Source: Heterotrichella gracilis (taxonomy: Eukaryota; Sar; Xanthophyceae; Tribonematales; Xanthonemataceae). From it: a DNA stretch of 64,000 nt. The position numbers were made by a program, and so were the translations under genes. The notes below the pieces were generated by a model. It made no database searches. It was not told where the DNA came from and saw nothing but the letters and a program-made list of their open reading frames with translations. The stretch lies in contig JAULBX010028493.1 of assembly GCA_032358255.1 (NCBI GenBank), positions 124,001 through 188,000 on the forward strand. Reading direction: 5' to 3'. How positions within the stretch are numbered: position 1 is the stretch's first letter; every line of letters starts with the position of its first letter. Positions 33,035 to 45,722 of this stretch are shown here, one piece after another.

Positions 33035-35384
33035 ATGCAAGACGCGAGTGGCTGGTTTTATCAGGACGGGCAGGACAGTGCAGCTGATGGCCATCCAATT
33101 GGTGATGAAGGTACAAGGTCAGACGAGCTGGCGGACTTGGTAGACCTTGAAGCAACTAGAGAGGAAGTAATTAGCAGAATTCAGGAGTTTACAGCAAGCT
33201 TTATCCAAACGCTAGTGGATGGAAGGCTTCCAGTACTACAGTTGGTGAGTGTTCAACAGACGTCCCAAGGCAAACTGCTCAGCTGTGGTAATACCACTTC
33301 CAAAGTTGACCAGGACCTGCACAACATCCCTTCCTTGTGGATGCAGGTGGCACGTACTGGAAGGAACAGCTGCATTGCAGTATCCAGTGATGATTCAGAG
33401 CTGGCTCAAGACACAGTGGCAACAGTGCGGCTCCAGGAGAACTACCAACCTTGCTGTTTGATGCAACAGCAAGGTGCTAGCGCTTACCGCTACGTGCGTA
33501 TCTTCAAAATTCTCCAAGTTTCACTGGAGCTGCTGGTAACTGGCACCAGGGCAACGCAGGTGCGCCAAGGTGACGTCACCTATACTTGGCTCTAGTGTCA
33601 GGCAATCACCCAGTATCACGCCGCCTCAGTGCATTGCACAGTGTGTGCATTCAGGACTGTTGCATCTTCCCAAATTGTCTGCCATCGCTGCAGATTGCAA
33701 TATAAAGCCAATGGATTCCATGGCTCCAGAACTGGCACAGTGTATTGATAAAAGGCACGCCAATATAAGGCTGGCAAGTGTCACCTTAAATGCTGTGATA
33801 TGTATTCATATTGAATGCAATTTGCTTTCCTGCTGCAGAGGGAGCTGTACTACAGGCTGCTACACCAACCAATCTTCACCTCAACACGCGACGTGAATGA
33901 AGCGATTCAGGATGCCATCAGCCTAATGCGGGTACCCAGGTCCAGCCTGGGCATATGCTGCAGCAGCAAAGGATCTGTCATTGGACGGTTGCACATACGT
34001 GATGGACCAAGTGCGCAATGGATTGACTGCAGCACGCTGGGTATTGGAGGTAATGTACAGTCCTGCCACGCACTGCTAAGGGCTCAAAGGTGTGCGCGTG
34101 TTGCATTAAACCATGAAGTGATAGGTACTCGTACATAGCAATGCGCTTTCCGCCCCCACTGCCAGTATGTCTCCATGTTCAAAGAGGCATTACAGTGTGG
34201 TTGTACAACTGATATTCTTCTGCAGCCAAAGTTGGTCATTGTCAACAGATGAGCAATCAGGATTCCAAATTCCTTGCGGGAGTGGGACCTCGGTAATGTC
34301 CTCAATTGTTGTTGCAGGAAAAGCAATTCCTGGTGACCCTGCCGCCATCACTTCTTTGTCTTTCCAATGCCAGTCGAGGTGCATCTTAGTCATTGAGAAG
34401 GATGCCATCTTCCAGCGGCTAGCCGAGGGCCGGTTCTTTGACACGGTTCCATGCACCATCATTACAGCCAAAGGTGGGTGAAAGCGCATTGCTGCTGCCA
34501 GCAAGTTTTAAAATTTCGCAGTCACCTCTTGCATCCTCGCCACTGATCATTTGAAATTGTGCCCCTGGTGACCGCATCCTGGCTGGCAACAGCTGTCTCA
34601 TGTTTCCAATGTTCCATATTCCCAGGCATGCCAGACCTTGCTACAAGGGTATTCCTTCACAAGCTCCACACAGAGTATCCACAGCTGCCTGTCCTTGGCG
34701 TCGTCGACTGGAATCCATCTGGCTGCGCCATCCTAGGTAAGCATTGCGCAACGATCACACAGGTCCTTGTGCATGATTGCCATTGGCTTGTGACGTGCAT
34801 TGCAACAACAGGTAGTTACTGCACTGACCATGTGACCCGGAAAATCTGGTGGTGGGTGCTCTGCTGCAGTAGTAGTAGCAAGCACATATGGTCGCTGCAT
34901 TTGGTTTATTAAAATTCTATTGCAGTTGTGTATTTTTGCAACCCAGTAGGATACTCAGTATTCAATCCAATTTATTGCAAGTCCTTTTTGTCATATTGCA
35001 ATGTATTCACAACAGTTACTGTTACAGCCAGGCTTCCAAGAGAAAATTTCCCTTGCAGGTATTTACAAGTATGGTAGCTTTCGAATGGGCCTGGAGTCAC
35101 CACGGTACGCTGTGCCATCTCTGAGGTGGCTGGGCGTACGGCATGAGATGTTGGAGGACGCCGATGGACAGGTTTTCCAGCCCCTGACCCAGCGCGATCA
35201 CAGTGTTTTGCAAACATTGAAACGGAATCTCGAGAGCGTAAACCCACAGTGGGCAGCAGAGCTGCAAGTCATGTATGAGGCAGATTCCAAAGCTGAGATT
35301 GAAGCAGTGCACAGCTCACATGGAGTAGATGGCTTGGCAAGGCTGCTAGAACACAATATCGTACATGAAGACTGGCTGCCATAG
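33035..35384 (+). CDS. SPO11-like meiotic DNA transesterase (topoisomerase VI A family, SPO11-1-like)
   Basis: Six exons (33035-33244, 33347-33559, 33839-34049, 34318-34473, 34626-34736, 35059-35384) give 408 residues. The winged-helix part has the catalytic tyrosine in RELYYRL (Tyr145/Tyr146). The Toprim part has ILVIEKDAIFQRLAEG, the conserved ITAKGMPDLATRVFL, and VLGVVDWNPSGCAIL, followed by YKYGSFRMGLE and RWLGVRHEML. SPO11 makes the double-strand breaks that start meiotic recombination. The DWN-P-G motif, with Asn where the second acid of DxD would be, and the YKYGS context recall plant SPO11-1 rather than the TOP6A paralogue. This is from memory and not an alignment. The start is the first ATG. 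Its presence argues for a sexual cycle. Confidence 0.88.
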
Positions 35385-35661
35385 ATTTTGATAATAACGG
35401 ATTGAGAAAAATGTGCAGCCACAGCTCAATTATGGCATGCAGGATGGCATGGCAGATGTCAATGCCGGCCAGCAGAGGAGGTGACTGCCAAAAAATTGTA
35501 TTCTGAAAAAGGAAAACGTTATTGACATTACTAGAAAAATAAAAGATACAGCAAAGGCCACGCGCAAAATCTGCAAGCGCCACAGTGCATAAAAGATACT
35601 ATAGCCCTAAAGCCTGCATGGCGTTTTCCCTGCCAATGGCCAGAGTAGCTGCCCTATGTTG

Positions 35662-38600
35662 TTATCTTATTATACTGAGAGGCATGAAGGGATGCCTCAA
35701 AACCTGTACTGATGTGCCTGTGTTGAGGACGCTTGCATTTGACAGCACAATGGGCGTGTCCGCCTGACTGCCACAGACGCCATGCTTCTTCCTGATCATT
35801 GCCGCATGTCGTTGCGCGTATTGCCTGATGTTGCCTGCAAGATGAGCAGTGAAATTATATGTGAGTCGGAGGCGAGCTGTACCATAGCCATGGATTTTGG
35901 TCATGCAATTGGTTTCACAATGACAGTCCAACTGGTGATGCCAAGGTAAATAGAAGTGAGGCTCAAGCAAGCATATATCATACTACAGTAGTCGACATGG
36001 TTGCAACTAGTTGCGTGTCACACAACTCACCCATAGTCATCGACCCATTGCAATTTGATTCGCCAGTAGTAGCAAGGTTTGCTGGCTGTAACTCCAGCAC
36101 AGACAGCACACTTGCTCCACCTGCATGAAGGAAAAAGTCTATAAACGTGACTGGAAGGCAATGTGGCATTGCGCTCCAATATGCACTGTAACGCAACAAC
36201 ATCGCACCTGTGATCCCATCCATCGTTGCCAGTATCATGATCGCACGGGCTTGCTCAGGCAGGCCGCCTTCAGTGCTGCATGGTGCATCCTTTTGCTGCA
36301 GCATGGCTGTTGCCAGAACGACTGAACTGCCTTCAAAGGCAAGCAGGCGGCGGGCTTTGTCAAGGCTGTCAGCAACCATTATAGATTTGTGGCTCTGATG
36401 ATGTTGATGGATGAACAATCTGATCTGATCAGCACTGCCACAGGTTGAATGGAGCTGCACCAACTGAAGGTCGTAATCAATGAGCTGGCACTTTCCAGAC
36501 AACAAGGAGGAAAGCACTGTCCTGATGAAGGCCTCTGTGTCAAACTTGACAGGGCTGGTATCTAACCACACCCCACGGTCATCCACCACAGCAGGCGCAT
36601 CTGCAAGTGCAGGTGCCACCAAGCCCTCTCCAACTGCGACTTCTGCGCTTGCATGTCCTGGGATGGCCTCACTTCCATGTGGCTGGGAATTGGCCACAGG
36701 CTCACGGGCTGTCCCCGGTTCATGTGGTGGGTCTGCAGTCATTTGCATCCTGCCAAGCACGCTGCGTCGCCTCGATGTACTTGGTTGCTGTGGTGACAGC
36801 GCTTCGGATGGGTGCGTCATTTCCATCACAGGCTGCCCAGCAGTTGCTGCCGCTCCTGCAAGTCCTCGCTGGTGCCCCTGTCCCCACTCCGCCCCTTGCC
36901 AAGAGGCGCCATATACGGCAGGGCTGCAAAAGGCGTATGGATCCGAGTCCACCTTGGCACATGGGCCCACATCAACGCCAGCATCAAGCCTGGTATCAAG
37001 GGTTGCTGGGGCTGCCCGGTCTGGACTCATGAAGGCGTATGGGTCGATATCCATTGGCAATGAACAGCTTGGTGTCGTGGATTGCTGATGGTGGGCAGTA
37101 CCCCCGCGTCCTGCATCCTGAAGGCTGCTCGCATGCTCATGCCTGGGCACAGGGTTGCTGACCTGGCAGCCATCGCTCACCCCATCGGCAACGGGTATGT
37201 GCAAGGAAGATGCTACCGCCTGGCAACCCCTCATTGACTGCCAGCCCCAATCTGCGTCTCCAGGTTGCCACTGGTTGCTGCCATCCATTGAAGCAAGCAA
37301 TGGGCTTCCAAATGCATATGGATCGCTACGAGCTCCCAGTGCCATAGCACATGCTGTGGTGCCATCTGCTGGAGCATGCTGTGGCTGTTTGGTGCTCCCA
37401 GACGTACAAGGATCACCGGTATGATCATGCCCTCCACTGCATGGAGGCAAGGTTAGCGCATCCAGCCCATGCCCAGTTTGAGGATGGCAGTCCATTTGCT
37501 GTGGATGGCTTGTGCTGGCAGGTGATGCCGCTCCTGATGCTGCTGCCTGTTGGGCCCTGCTAGTGCTGCCTTCGTGTCCAGCTGCTGCAGTGCGAGGATC
37601 ATCATCTGGTGAATAAATGACAGCACGTGAAGCAATCTCCCTGCTGCCCGCACCCACATCCATACCAGCAGGTGAATCTCCCAAAAGCCCACATGCATGT
37701 CTGCTTAACCTTGTCTGCAGGCTGATGACCCTGACACTGCTTCCAGAGTTGATGAATAGCAGATTCGGTGGCAGGAAGGACACATACAGGTTGAAAACTG
37801 GATGTGGCGGTATTGTGAGGTACATGTAGTGGGCAGCCTGCGGATGGGGATTTTGAGCATCAGTGTGGAAAACAATCTGGCAATGCATGAGACAGCGATA
37901 AATCAGATGCAAAGCCTTGACATACCTCTGTAAAAGGCCTGCTATGGTCTGATGGCTTGGCATCGATGACGGTTAGATGGTTTTCCAGCTGCTGATCCTC
38001 GTGTCCCAGGGTGGTGGTGGGGATGACTGGCCTTGCATGTACCACTGCATGTCAAAGTTGGGATGTTGCTTGCCTTGCCAGATACTGCACATGGATAGCA
38101 CACGATGGCATGCAACGTAAAGCAGCACGTACGCAGGAATTGTTCACCAGGCGTTTCTGTGACGGTCAGCTGAATTGAATCGTGCTCTCCGATCAGTGGG
38201 CTGCCTGTGGCAAAGTAGATGAGCATTGGGTATAGTCCACAGTTGCATCAGCAGCTAAAGCACTTTTGTAAGTGACCTACTTGCAGAGATGCCTGAGTCT
38301 GTGAACAGCGCGATCTCACTCACTAGCTCCAGCGGGGTCCACGGAAAGAACCGCCACACCTAAAACAATAAACAGTGCTCTTATCAGGAAGGGTGTATTT
38401 GGCTGGGTGACCACACAATGGAGAAAGCCCTTGGCCAGGGATGTGCGCAAGCCAATTGAAATGGTGACCCACTGAGAATGTGTAGATGAGGATGCAACAC
38501 TAGAAGTACCATACCTGCAGGTAATAGCCTGTGCTGCAGTCAGCTACAGCGATTGTAGAGTACGAAACCAGATCCCCACTCCGCAAGAACCCCAAGATTA

Positions 38601-38924
38601 TGCAGCCTGCACAGAACAAAGTTGCAATTTGGTACCACATACAGCACAGCACAGTAGCAATTGGGCATCACACACAGTATCCGCGTGCAGCTGGGTGCTT
38701 GGTTACCTAAGATGCGCCTTTCTTTGTCGAGGCACTGTTCCAGCTTCACTTGCAGACTAGTGGGAACCTGCCATGCAAAGTGTGTGAGCTTAGGACTTCA
38801 CCGATGAGAGTCATGTGAGCACTGCACAAGGTAGACACAGTACCTGTCGGTACAAGATTGGTTGTTTGAGGCTGCCGATCTCCCTTGCAAACAGCTGGTT
38901 CAGCACGTTGCCTGTTGGCGCCAT
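35662..38924 (-). CDS. DCAF15-like protein, putative CUL4-DDB1 substrate receptor
   Basis: Nine exons (38924-38844, 38767-38707, 38606-38515, 38359-38281, 38204-38133, 38044-37926, 37876-36208, 36120-36031, 35834-35662) give 811 residues. The N-terminal part (CIILGFLRSGDLVSY, YYLQVWRFFPWTPLELV, LTIPPHPVFNLYVSFLPPN) resembles the DCAF15 WD40-like domain. The C-terminal part (FDTEAFIRTVLSSLLSG, CQLIDYDLQLVQLHS, IRQYAQRHAAMIRKKHG) resembles the matching C-terminal half. DCAF15 recruits substrates to the CUL4-DDB1 ubiquitin ligase. The roughly 290-residue middle is disordered and holds three DPYAF-x-SP motifs (residues 353-360, 446-453, 480-487). The 87-base intron 36121-36207 can be retained in frame. 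The last acceptor could instead be at about 35883. Family assignment rests on remembered patterns. Confidence 0.6.
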
Positions 38925-39657
38925 CGTGCCTCATTGCATGCATATGAACTTCAGTGCATGCATGTGTAATGCATGCGCCCAAAAGTCTGGACGGAGGTAG
39001 TAAGGGAGTGCCTTTAGTAGTCTGCAAACAGTCTATTACGTGGCTTGAAGCCCTGATATCTAGTCCTTGTGCGCCAGCCTTCAGTGAAGACACTTGTCAT
39101 GTTTCGGACCTAAAATTTTCAAAATTCACAATGTTTTAGCTTTTTTCCTTGCAAAATTTTCGGAATATTCCTCTTTTTTGGACTCGAAGAGCACTGGTTC
39201 AGACTGTTGCCAGCCACTGCAGTGCCAGGCAGTGCCATTGGAGTCCTGCAAACCTCCGGCAGCTTGATGAGGGCACCCCCAGCCGCCATCCAGGTCTATT
39301 CAGAAACTTTGTACTAAGAGTAAATTGTGTTACAACACCGCTCCACTGGCGGGGGAGATGACATTAAACTGGTATGGGGGAACATCGGTGGTGCGTGACA
39401 TGGTAAGGACAGGACACAGACACGCAGCGTCACTGAAAGGTTTTGAAGATTGCTAGTTGTTTGGAATAAGCCTCGGAAAAGAAAAGAACATACAAAATAT
39501 AACTGGAGGTGCAAGAGCTTGCTCAAGTCCCACCTAGGCCTATCACGGTGATAAGTTGGAATACCGCAAATCCAATGTTTGCACTCCCTCCCATGCTGAC
39601 TTGGCTAGCAGCGGTGCTTATATTCCAATGCTGTACTGCTGGCAAATGCCTAGTCCA
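38925..39657 (-). other. Intergenic region, no gene seen
   Basis: Between the 3' end of CAP-G and the 5' end of the DCAF15-like gene, both leftward. Two TGCATGCA-type palindromes lie at about 38940 and 38955, just upstream of the DCAF15-like start. No gene was recognised. Confidence 0.6.
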
Positions 39658-42600
39658 CTACACTGCAACATTCTCCACCAGGACTCCGCGCCGCTGAGCA
39701 CGAGGTGGCACTGCTGCTTTGACGGCCTTCTTTGGTGGTGGGTTCTCAAAATCCGAGTCTGAATCTGGCTCCCCAGCCACACCTGCACAGCAAAAAAATA
39801 AAAGTGCTGGGCAAGAGCATCTGACGCTGTATATTACCTAGGGGGAAGATGCAGAATCACTGAAAGCAAACCGGAAACATGTACCTCAGTACAGGTAACC
39901 TCAAGGGAGAACATACAGAACCACTGAAAGCAGACATGGAACATGTACTCACATTACATAAATGCTCATAAAGGCTGCAGAACTACTGCATTCTGGCCAA
40001 TGTATCACAGCCACTTAAGTACTTACTCTGGCTGGAAATGCCTTGCATCTCTGCAGCATTGCTCTGCTCCTCCAAAGGCAGCGCCTCCTCGGCAGCCTCA
40101 GCATACTGTGTCTCCTCCTCAGATGCATCGTCTGAGTCTTCATCCTCGGACTCGCTCGTCGAATCGCGCTCTATGACGGGTTTCTGCACACTGCGTGCAG
40201 CTCTGACAGGCAGCTGGCGCCGCTGGGTTTTGGAGCCAGCATCCTGTCAAGTAGGGTTACCAATGCCATGAGTGTTTGCGGCAGCGCTGTTGTCAATAGG
40301 AAATGCTAAAATCTTTGCAGTGTTCCTTGCATCCCATCAATTTGTACAGTGTCTATTTTCCAAACTCTGATGTATTACGGCATTCTGTATTTGTTCCAAT
40401 GTATGACCACCCATCAATGCTCTACAGTGAGCAGGTCTGGATAATCCATCGCAGAATGAAGGGGTAAAATCACGGTATTACCTCGCCATCAGTATCGCTG
40501 CTGCTGCCCTCATCGGTTGCCGTGCTTTTGCGCTGCGCTCTGCTCCTTCCAGGTCTCGCAGAGGCCTGGCTGGGGGTGGCATCGCTTGCAAATGGCAGTG
40601 GGTAATCCGCCAGAGCTGCACACGATGCATGGCGAGCGATTGCCTATAATGCAAGTACAAACACATTTTAATTTACTACTCAGCAGCCTGTAGTCGCCCA
40701 GTGTAGTTGGGGTACGTGATGAAATCGTTGATACTGGCAGCATAATAAATAAACGCAATTGCAGGGCATTTACCTCCTGAAGCTGTGCAAGCTCATCGTC
40801 ATCCAATGGCTGGGATGAAGAAGCATCCAGGCCTTGCAGTGTGTCCATGACAGCAGCAATCTCCTTCTGCAGCATTTTGTCCTTGGCAACGTGATGGATT
40901 TGCTCGCTGAGCACCCTGCACCGCCTGATGCTGGCATCTGATGATGCACTCAGCTCCTTGCCCAGCGTACCACCAACCTGTGCCAGTACAAGTAGGGGTC
41001 TTTAAAATGGACCGTGCACACTTGGCCACCATATATACGTACTGTTGATAGAAAGCCGGCGATTAAGTGGGAATGCCTTTTCCAAAAGGGCATTCCCACT
41101 TCATCATCGGCTTATTGCCCGTCCTATGATGTCACAGGCCCATCTGAAATCTGCAAAATTTACCTTGCACAGCGCCAGCAGGTAGGGTTTGGATGCAGTG
41201 TCCACTTTGCATGACGCCACCTCCTTCAACACAGACTCTACCAGCGCGCTGCAATCGATGGCAGACCGAGCATCCTCGGTATCCCTCAGTGGTACCTGGA
41301 GAACAGGCAATTCATCATCTGGCAGAAGAAGTAGGGTGAAAATATTGCCTACCTTCCTGCCAACATGATATTTCAGGGATATTGCTGAGAAGTTCAATGC
41401 CACATTTTGTAACGAGATCAACTCTGTTCTTGGTCACAGTATGATGCTAACATAAAAGTGGAAAATATATCTGTTGGTCCTGAAATAAATTAATCAATAT
41501 AACTGGATGTAATAGACCAAGAATACGGACGCTATCACTCACCTGGAGCAAATGGAGCAGGTACTGCAGGACTTGCGGTGCCACAGTCTTCTTCCCAGCA
41601 CCGCTGAGGAGCCCGTAGCGTGCAGCGGGCAGCAGAGCTTTGGCCAGCATCTCCTTGTACATCACGGAGTGTGCGCTGTAGACCTCAAAGAAGACAGCCA
41701 GGCACTGCCTCATTGCGGTGGCTTCCTCGGTGGCTGGGTCGAAGTTCATGACCAGCAGATGAGACAATGCCTGCAACATGCAAGCGCATATTTTTGCTGG
41801 TACAAGTGCTCAACATACCTCACAATGACTTGCAACTTCACCATGGCACAAAGTACATAATGTTGTACTAAGTTTAAGGTGATCCGCCACAAAAAAATAT
41901 GGCGCAAGTTGCTGCCTGGCGTTTCTCGTAGATTGTGTTTGTAAATCTGGAAAAAAGGCCAGTCCCAGCAATATCTGGATCTAGATTCAAGTAAAAATTC
42001 TGCATGCAATGCTTTCAAATTTCACAAGTTTACCTTCACAACTTCCGACTCTTCCAGACCAAGGTGGGTTGCCGGGCCCTCGTACAAGTGGTTGTGCAGC
42101 AGCAGCTTTGCCAACCCCTCGGCTGCCACACTTGCCAGCGCAACATTGTCCTGTACACCAGCTTGAGACTTGGAGCCCTTGTTGCCGCTCCGCCTGGTGC
42201 AGCATTGGTCAGTTAGTTACATGCGTCCCAGTGCTACAGGTACTATGAGCAGTTAGCCTGCAGCACCTGCACCGATGGTATTCAACTCCTATTTACTTCC
42301 AAACTCACAACAACGTCATGCAAGCACGCATCACGCATCACAGCCTTACTTTGCCAGGGCGCCAGAGCTGTTCACAAGGCATTCCATCAGCAGGGTAGCT
42401 ACCGGAATTCCCTGCAGTGGGGCTGTTGGTGTGCTGTCTTGAGAGCTGGTGGCCGCTTGGGCAGGTGCTTGCATTGCATCCAGTGACTTTGGGCCCCTGA
42501 AAGCACAAAAAGGGAGAAACGGTATCAAACATGTCCAGGCATGCGTTACAGTAGTTTTCCATCACCCTTGCGGGCTCCAATCAACCTTGAAATCAGCCTT

Positions 42601-45600
42601 CATTTGCTGTCAGGGTAAAAATGAAGGTTCACATGCATCTGAATGACGCAGAACGAATAACGATGTATACCTTGCCCTACATATCGCACAGTACCAAATG
42701 ACACCAGAAGGACGACAGCGCTCACAACTATCAAATGACAGCCATAACGTATTGCAGGGACACAGCAGTGTGCATGCTGCAAGTGGCAAGCGCACACATA
42801 CCTGAGAAATGCCAGGTCGCACAGGGCTTGCACAGCCACAATGCGCACGGGCTTGCTCTCATGCTGCACAGCCGTGACAATGAGGGACAGTTGCGCCTGG
42901 TCGACATTCCGTCCGTTGTCCAGCAATGCAAACATGCCCAAGCAAGTCATGGCATGCTTCCTGCAAAATCAAACACAGGATCAATCATTCACACAATATT
43001 TCACAGTGGCTATATACCACCTGGCAGCATTATTGTATTCCTGGCGGGACTCAGGTTACCTGATGGCAGCGTCATCAACCTGCAGCGCTGGAATGATGTA
43101 TTTGTTCACTGCGTTGTGCAGCGATAGATCTACTCCATTCGTTGCCCGAGCTGACTTCAGTTCCAGCAGCAACACCTCTAGCAGCAACAGCGTGTGCTGC
43201 AGCTTTTCCAGGCCTGCATGATTTTCCAGGCCAGCAATCAGCAACGTGTCCACATGCACAGGACTTGCAGTCAAAGCTGTAACCACCCCATTCTACTCAC
43301 CATCGGAATCCTCTACCTCTGCACTGGCATCCACATGAGAAATGTGTACAGCCTGCAGGAAGGCGCTGCTCAACTCCTGCTGAGTGACCAGCACCTTCCT
43401 GGACATCTCTCGCAGGGCCGCCTTCAATTGCGCGATTCCAACCTGGTTACTGTAATCCCTGCAGGTACAAGGCCACCAATTTGCAACTTGACCCTGCGCA
43501 TGGGTGCACCATTGGTGCAAAGTGAGGCATCAGCGCTGCAAAGTGACACGCACCACTGGCAAGTTGACAGCAGTGACTTGAGCAGCTCGCACCCTGCCGC
43601 CCTGCCTGAAGCATCGGTGAGGTCCTGCAGCCCCAGCACATGAATGTCAGTTGCAGGACCAAAGACACGACAAAATTTTGTACATATGGGAGCATTAAAT
43701 GGGAGCATAAAGTTGTTGAAAATCTTGTCGCACCATGCAGCGCGCCGCCATCAACAGCAGTTGAGAGGCCGCAAACATGTGATCGGGGCCTGCCAACGCA
43801 TGGCGCCTGATCACGTCCATCATGGACTCCACTGTGCTGGGCAGGAAATCTTCTAACACCTGGCATGGGGACAAGGGGGTTCATCATCACTTTGCAGATT
43901 AACGCAGTCGGCTCGTGGCAGGTGACAGCTCAGAAAACATGTGAATTCCGTGTCTAGCCAACCATGGCAGCTACCTGTAGACACTCGCCGGCAGCTGCAG
44001 CCTCAATGGCTGACGTTGCCCCAGTTGTATTTGCTGCAGCCAACCCTTTCTGATTGGCCTCTGCATGCAGGTTCTCGCACATAATGCGCCTGCAGCAGTA
44101 AGCAGTTAGAAGGGGTCACATTGCCTTCCAACAGGATGCAAATATGGGTGCAGAAATAGGATCACACTTACCAAAAGAATGCCTGTTCAGGCGTCACAAA
44201 CTGGTCCTCTGCATGAAACCTTGGGCCATGGTGGCTATCTATGCCGCGGTGACCAACTTCCAGAGGGCTCACGAACCCCCCTTTGATCAGCGCCTGGATG
44301 GCTAGCTCTGCTTCCTCTGCACCAAATTTTGCAAGTTAGCAAAACCCATCTGTCTGCTGTCTAGAAGAAATGGTAGTGATTATTAAAGTTCACGCAGACC
44401 TGTCTGTGTGGCGGCGCTGAGCGCCCTCAGCAGCATCACCACATCCCCCTCCCACTTCTTTTCCAGCCAGTTGTGGACCAGTGTGCAGGCCGAAGCTGCA
44501 ACATCTGCACAGCGGTCCTGGAGCCCAACCGCCAGCAGGGCCGTGCACTCCTCGGGACTGCAGATGCAGACACATTGCAAATAATCAACAGCTCTTGGCA
44601 AAATGTGTCAACTGCTCTTTGCAAATTGCATATCCTAAAAGAAGGTTTTTTCCGTACCTAATATCATCCATATCAAGCTTGACAGCAAGGACATCATATG
44701 TCAGCTTGCGAACCTGCATCAAATGGAAGAGTGCCTCAGTATTTTGGTGCAAAGCAAGGCACATTCTCAAGCAATGGCGCCACAAGGTGTTTGCAGCTTT
44801 CTTACCTCATCAGATACATCGCACGTGCGAGCCAGTACTGTTTCCAGAGTGGATGGACAGATAGCCAGGGACACCAGAACAGCTTTTCTGACGTCCTGAG
44901 GGCATCGGACAAGTACGTCAAGCTGATGTGTAGCTTTTCAAGGGGGACACACGCAGGGTCGCAAGGCGCACAAGACAAACCTTGTTGCGGTCTCCTGTCA
45001 GCAGCCCACAGAAAGCCTGTGCAATCTCACATTCACTGAAGTCCTCAGCCTGCAGCCCGCAAATGCCTGGGTTAGCATGAGGTTCAACCCATCTTGTTAT
45101 ATGCAACCCTAAGAGGTTTATCATCCCCACCTCGCCAGGATCCTGGAGACGCGCCAGCACTCTGACCGCTGCTGCCCGTATCTGCGGCACTTTGTCCGTA
45201 GTGCGCTCCAGCATGGTTGTCGTTAGCTCCTCATAAAACTCCTCACTGACATCTGTTTCTGGGCCCATACAGTGCAGCATGCCTGAGAGAAGCTGGCAGC
45301 ATCGAAGCCTGACCGCTTTGTCCTTGGCACCACTGGTTTGCAGAAGGAAGAGCAGAATCTCCTCCAGAAACACCTCGCATTCTGCCTGATGTTCTGTGTC
45401 TGTGTTGCCAGCTACCAGCAAGAAGAATTTGAGCACCCTCTCCACTTGTACACTCCTCTGCAGCAGAGTCACACCTCCGTTACGGACTCTGTTGACTGAA
45501 TCTGGGTTTGACGGTTGGAAGCAAACTTCATCTTCTCACCTCAGGGAAGGCCAGGACGTGGGCCAGGCACTGCTTAACCGTCTCCAAACATCCATCTGGG

Positions 45601-45722
45601 TCCTCGTGCAGCAACTGCCACAGCAGCTTGCAGCACTTTCTGTGCGCAGCGGCACTCCGCTGGCACTCGTTCAAAACCTGAGGCACCGTAAACCCACTGT
45701 GCCGGGTTTTGGCCTGCGTCAT
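39658..45722 (-). CDS. CAP-G: Condensin complex subunit 3 (CAP-G), HEAT-repeat protein
   Basis: Twenty-one exons, all phase-consistent, give 1061 residues: 45722-45540, 45457-45131, 45049-44981, 44895-44806, 44713-44658, 44557-44400, 44316-44172, 44089-43975, 43859-43734, 43624-43554, 43458-43301, 43213-43060, 42960-42802, 42496-42350, 42193-42034, 41770-41543, 41295-41164, 40977-40774, 40643-40482, 40243-40027, 39782-39658. HEAT repeats run through most of it. Family motifs include KVPQIRAAAVRVLARLQDP, DVSDEVRKLTYDVLAVK, AAEGLAKLLLHNHL and MRQCLAVFFEVYSAHSVMYK. The C-terminal 200 residues are acidic and Ser-rich (SESEDEDSDDASEEE) with a basic end (PPPKKAVKAAVPPRAQRR), fitting the phosphorylated tail of CAP-G. 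Condensin I compacts mitotic chromosomes; CAP-G with CAP-H binds DNA. The start is the ATG at 45722. It is head-to-head with allantoinase. Confidence 0.9.
39843..39955. repeat. Imperfect tandem duplication in the last CAP-G intron
   Basis: Two copies of about 53 bases (from about 39843 and 39903) share the order cactgaaagc ... acatg ... acatgtac. They lie between exons 20 and 21 of CAP-G. Confidence 0.75.
41052..41113. repeat. Near-palindromic hairpin in a CAP-G intron
   Basis: Arms 41052-41081 and 41084-41113 are inverted copies with a perfect 13-base core (aagtgggaatgcc) and few mismatches outside it. They are separated by about two bases. It lies in the intron between exons 17 and 18. Confidence 0.88.

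Noticed and set aside
36480-37088. A 202-residue open frame on the plus strand
   Set aside because: It is antisense to the long exon 7 of the DCAF15-like gene, whose splice phases and motifs are convincing. The plus frame is low-complexity and matches nothing.
38226-38281. A very short intron (26 bases) in the DCAF15-like gene using the acceptor after ctttag
   Set aside because: Too short to splice and leads to a stop. The acceptor at 38205 gives a normal-length intron in the correct phase.
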